Origin: Rhizobacter sp.
GTDB taxonomy: Bacteria > Pseudomonadota > Gammaproteobacteria > Burkholderiales > Burkholderiaceae_C
Length of the DNA stretch: 6,565 nucleotides
Assembly: GCA_025359585.1 (NCBI GenBank)
Contig: JANYFX010000280.1
Coordinates: 1-6,565, forward strand
Direction: 5' to 3'
The position numbers and the translations under genes were made by a program. Below, one piece after another: positions 6,006 to 6,565 of this stretch (position 1 is the first letter of the stretch; every line of letters begins with the position of its first letter). The notes below the pieces were generated by a model that did no database searches, was not told the DNA's origin, and saw nothing but the letters and a program-made list of their open reading frames with translations.

Positions 6006-6565
6006 ATGCCTTCGACCTCGACCACGACACCCAGCCCGCGAACCCTCGCGCCCGGCGCCGCCGCCTTGCCCGCGATGATCGGCAAGTACCGCGTGCTGAA
6101 GCTGATCGGCGAAGGCGCGACCAGCGAAGTCTTCCTGTGCCACGACGACTTCCAGGACCGCGACGTGGCGATCAAGCGCGTGCGTCCGATCCCCGCCGTC
6201 GACACCATGGACGGCCGCTTCTCCGAGCGTTTCTACGCCGCTGAAGCCGCGCTCGTCGGCCGCCTCAACCACCCGAACGTGGTGCAGATCTTCGACGCCG
6301 TGCCCGACCCGGTCTCGCCCTACCTGGTGATGGAATACGTGCCCGGCAGCACGCTGCGCCCGTACTGCCGCGCTGACCAGTTGCTGTCGCTGGAGCTGAT
6401 CGTCGAAATCGGCTTCAAGTGCGCGATGGCGCTGGGCTACGTGTACCGCCAGGGCCTGATCCACCGCGACGTGAAACCGGCCAATTTGCTGGCGGTGCTG
6501 AACAACGGCAGCGTCACCGACGTGAAGATCAGCGACTTCGGCAGCGTGCTCAACCTCGCTTCCGA
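6006..6565 (+). CDS. Hanks-type Ser/Thr protein kinase, N-terminal part (runs off window)
   Basis: The reading frame stays open to the window edge, giving 186 residues. After a Ser/Thr/Pro-rich head (1-23) the kinase domain starts at MIGKYRVLKLIGEG. Visible motifs are the glycine loop GEGATSEV (35-42, third glycine replaced by Ser), VAIK with the ATP-binding Lys57, the likely helix-C Glu80, hinge VMEYV (108-112), catalytic loop HRDVKPANLL (153-162, with Asp155, Lys157 and Asn160), and the metal-binding DFG (177-179). All key residues for activity are present, so it should phosphorylate Ser/Thr of unknown target proteins. The activation loop, C-lobe and any sensor or membrane domain lie beyond the window. 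The start is uncertain: no Shine-Dalgarno is seen before 6006. An in-frame GTG at 5979 and the internal ATG at 6075 (residue 24) are alternatives. It is divergent from argS. Confidence 0.92.
   Translation, partial: MPSTSTTTPSPRTLAPGAAALPAMIGKYRVLKLIGEGATSEVFLCHDDFQDRDVAIKRVRPIPAVDTMDGRFSERFYAAEAALVGRLNHPNVVQIFDAVPDPVSPYLVMEYVPGSTLRPYCRADQLLSLELIVEIGFKCAMALGYVYRQGLIHRDVKPANLLAVLNNGSVTDVKISDFGSVLNLAS

Noticed and set aside
4946..6208. 420-codon minus-strand frame spanning argS, the intergenic region and the kinase start
   Set aside because: It overlaps argS in another frame, covers the kinase start antisense, and is Arg/Ala-rich low-complexity. It is a GC artefact.
5910..6464. 184-codon minus-strand frame opposite the kinase, and the plus-strand frame 5972-6244
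   Set aside because: Both are shadows of the kinase frame, which alone carries the glycine loop, HRD and DFG motifs.

Overview
The window reads as chromosomal DNA of a high-GC betaproteobacterium, most probably Burkholderiales (Comamonadaceae or a close relative). This rests on codon use, on the style of the proteins, and on the order argS - SPOR-domain gene - dsbA, which from memory is a common arrangement in that group. No database could be searched, so the taxonomic call is an inference. No tRNA, rRNA, CRISPR array, insertion sequence or phage gene is visible.

Layout. Positions 1-132 are a very GC-rich non-coding edge with palindromes, downstream of the first gene. Positions 133-1749 (minus) encode an animal-type (cyclooxygenase/myeloperoxidase superfamily) heme peroxidase that keeps the core catalytic and heme-linking residues. 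A 205-bp divergent intergenic region with an inverted repeat separates it from 1955-2605 (plus), an uncharacterised protein with six predicted membrane segments and visibly lower GC. These two genes look like an accessory pair. Positions 2606-2738 are a convergent gap with GC-rich hairpins.

From 5850 down to 2739 on the minus strand lies a housekeeping cluster: argS (arginyl-tRNA synthetase), then a membrane-anchored SPOR-domain protein that overlaps argS by 4 nt, then a periplasmic DsbA-type thiol oxidase. The argS-SPOR overlap suggests co-transcription and translational coupling. The DsbA gene follows after an 80-bp gap and may belong to the same unit. The argS start has no convincing Shine-Dalgarno sequence but carries a TAGAAT box where a -10 element of a leaderless transcript would sit.

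Positions 5851-6005 are a second divergent intergenic region, with two inverted repeats. The larger (9-bp arms) ends two bases before the likely start codon of a Hanks-type Ser/Thr protein kinase, which begins at 6006 on the plus strand and runs off the window with its catalytic motifs intact.

No wholly novel multi-gene system is evident. The least ordinary parts are the peroxidase/membrane-protein divergent pair and its candidate operator, the partial kinase with its start-proximal inverted repeat, the possible leaderless argS promoter, and the twin-arginine-like signal on DsbA.
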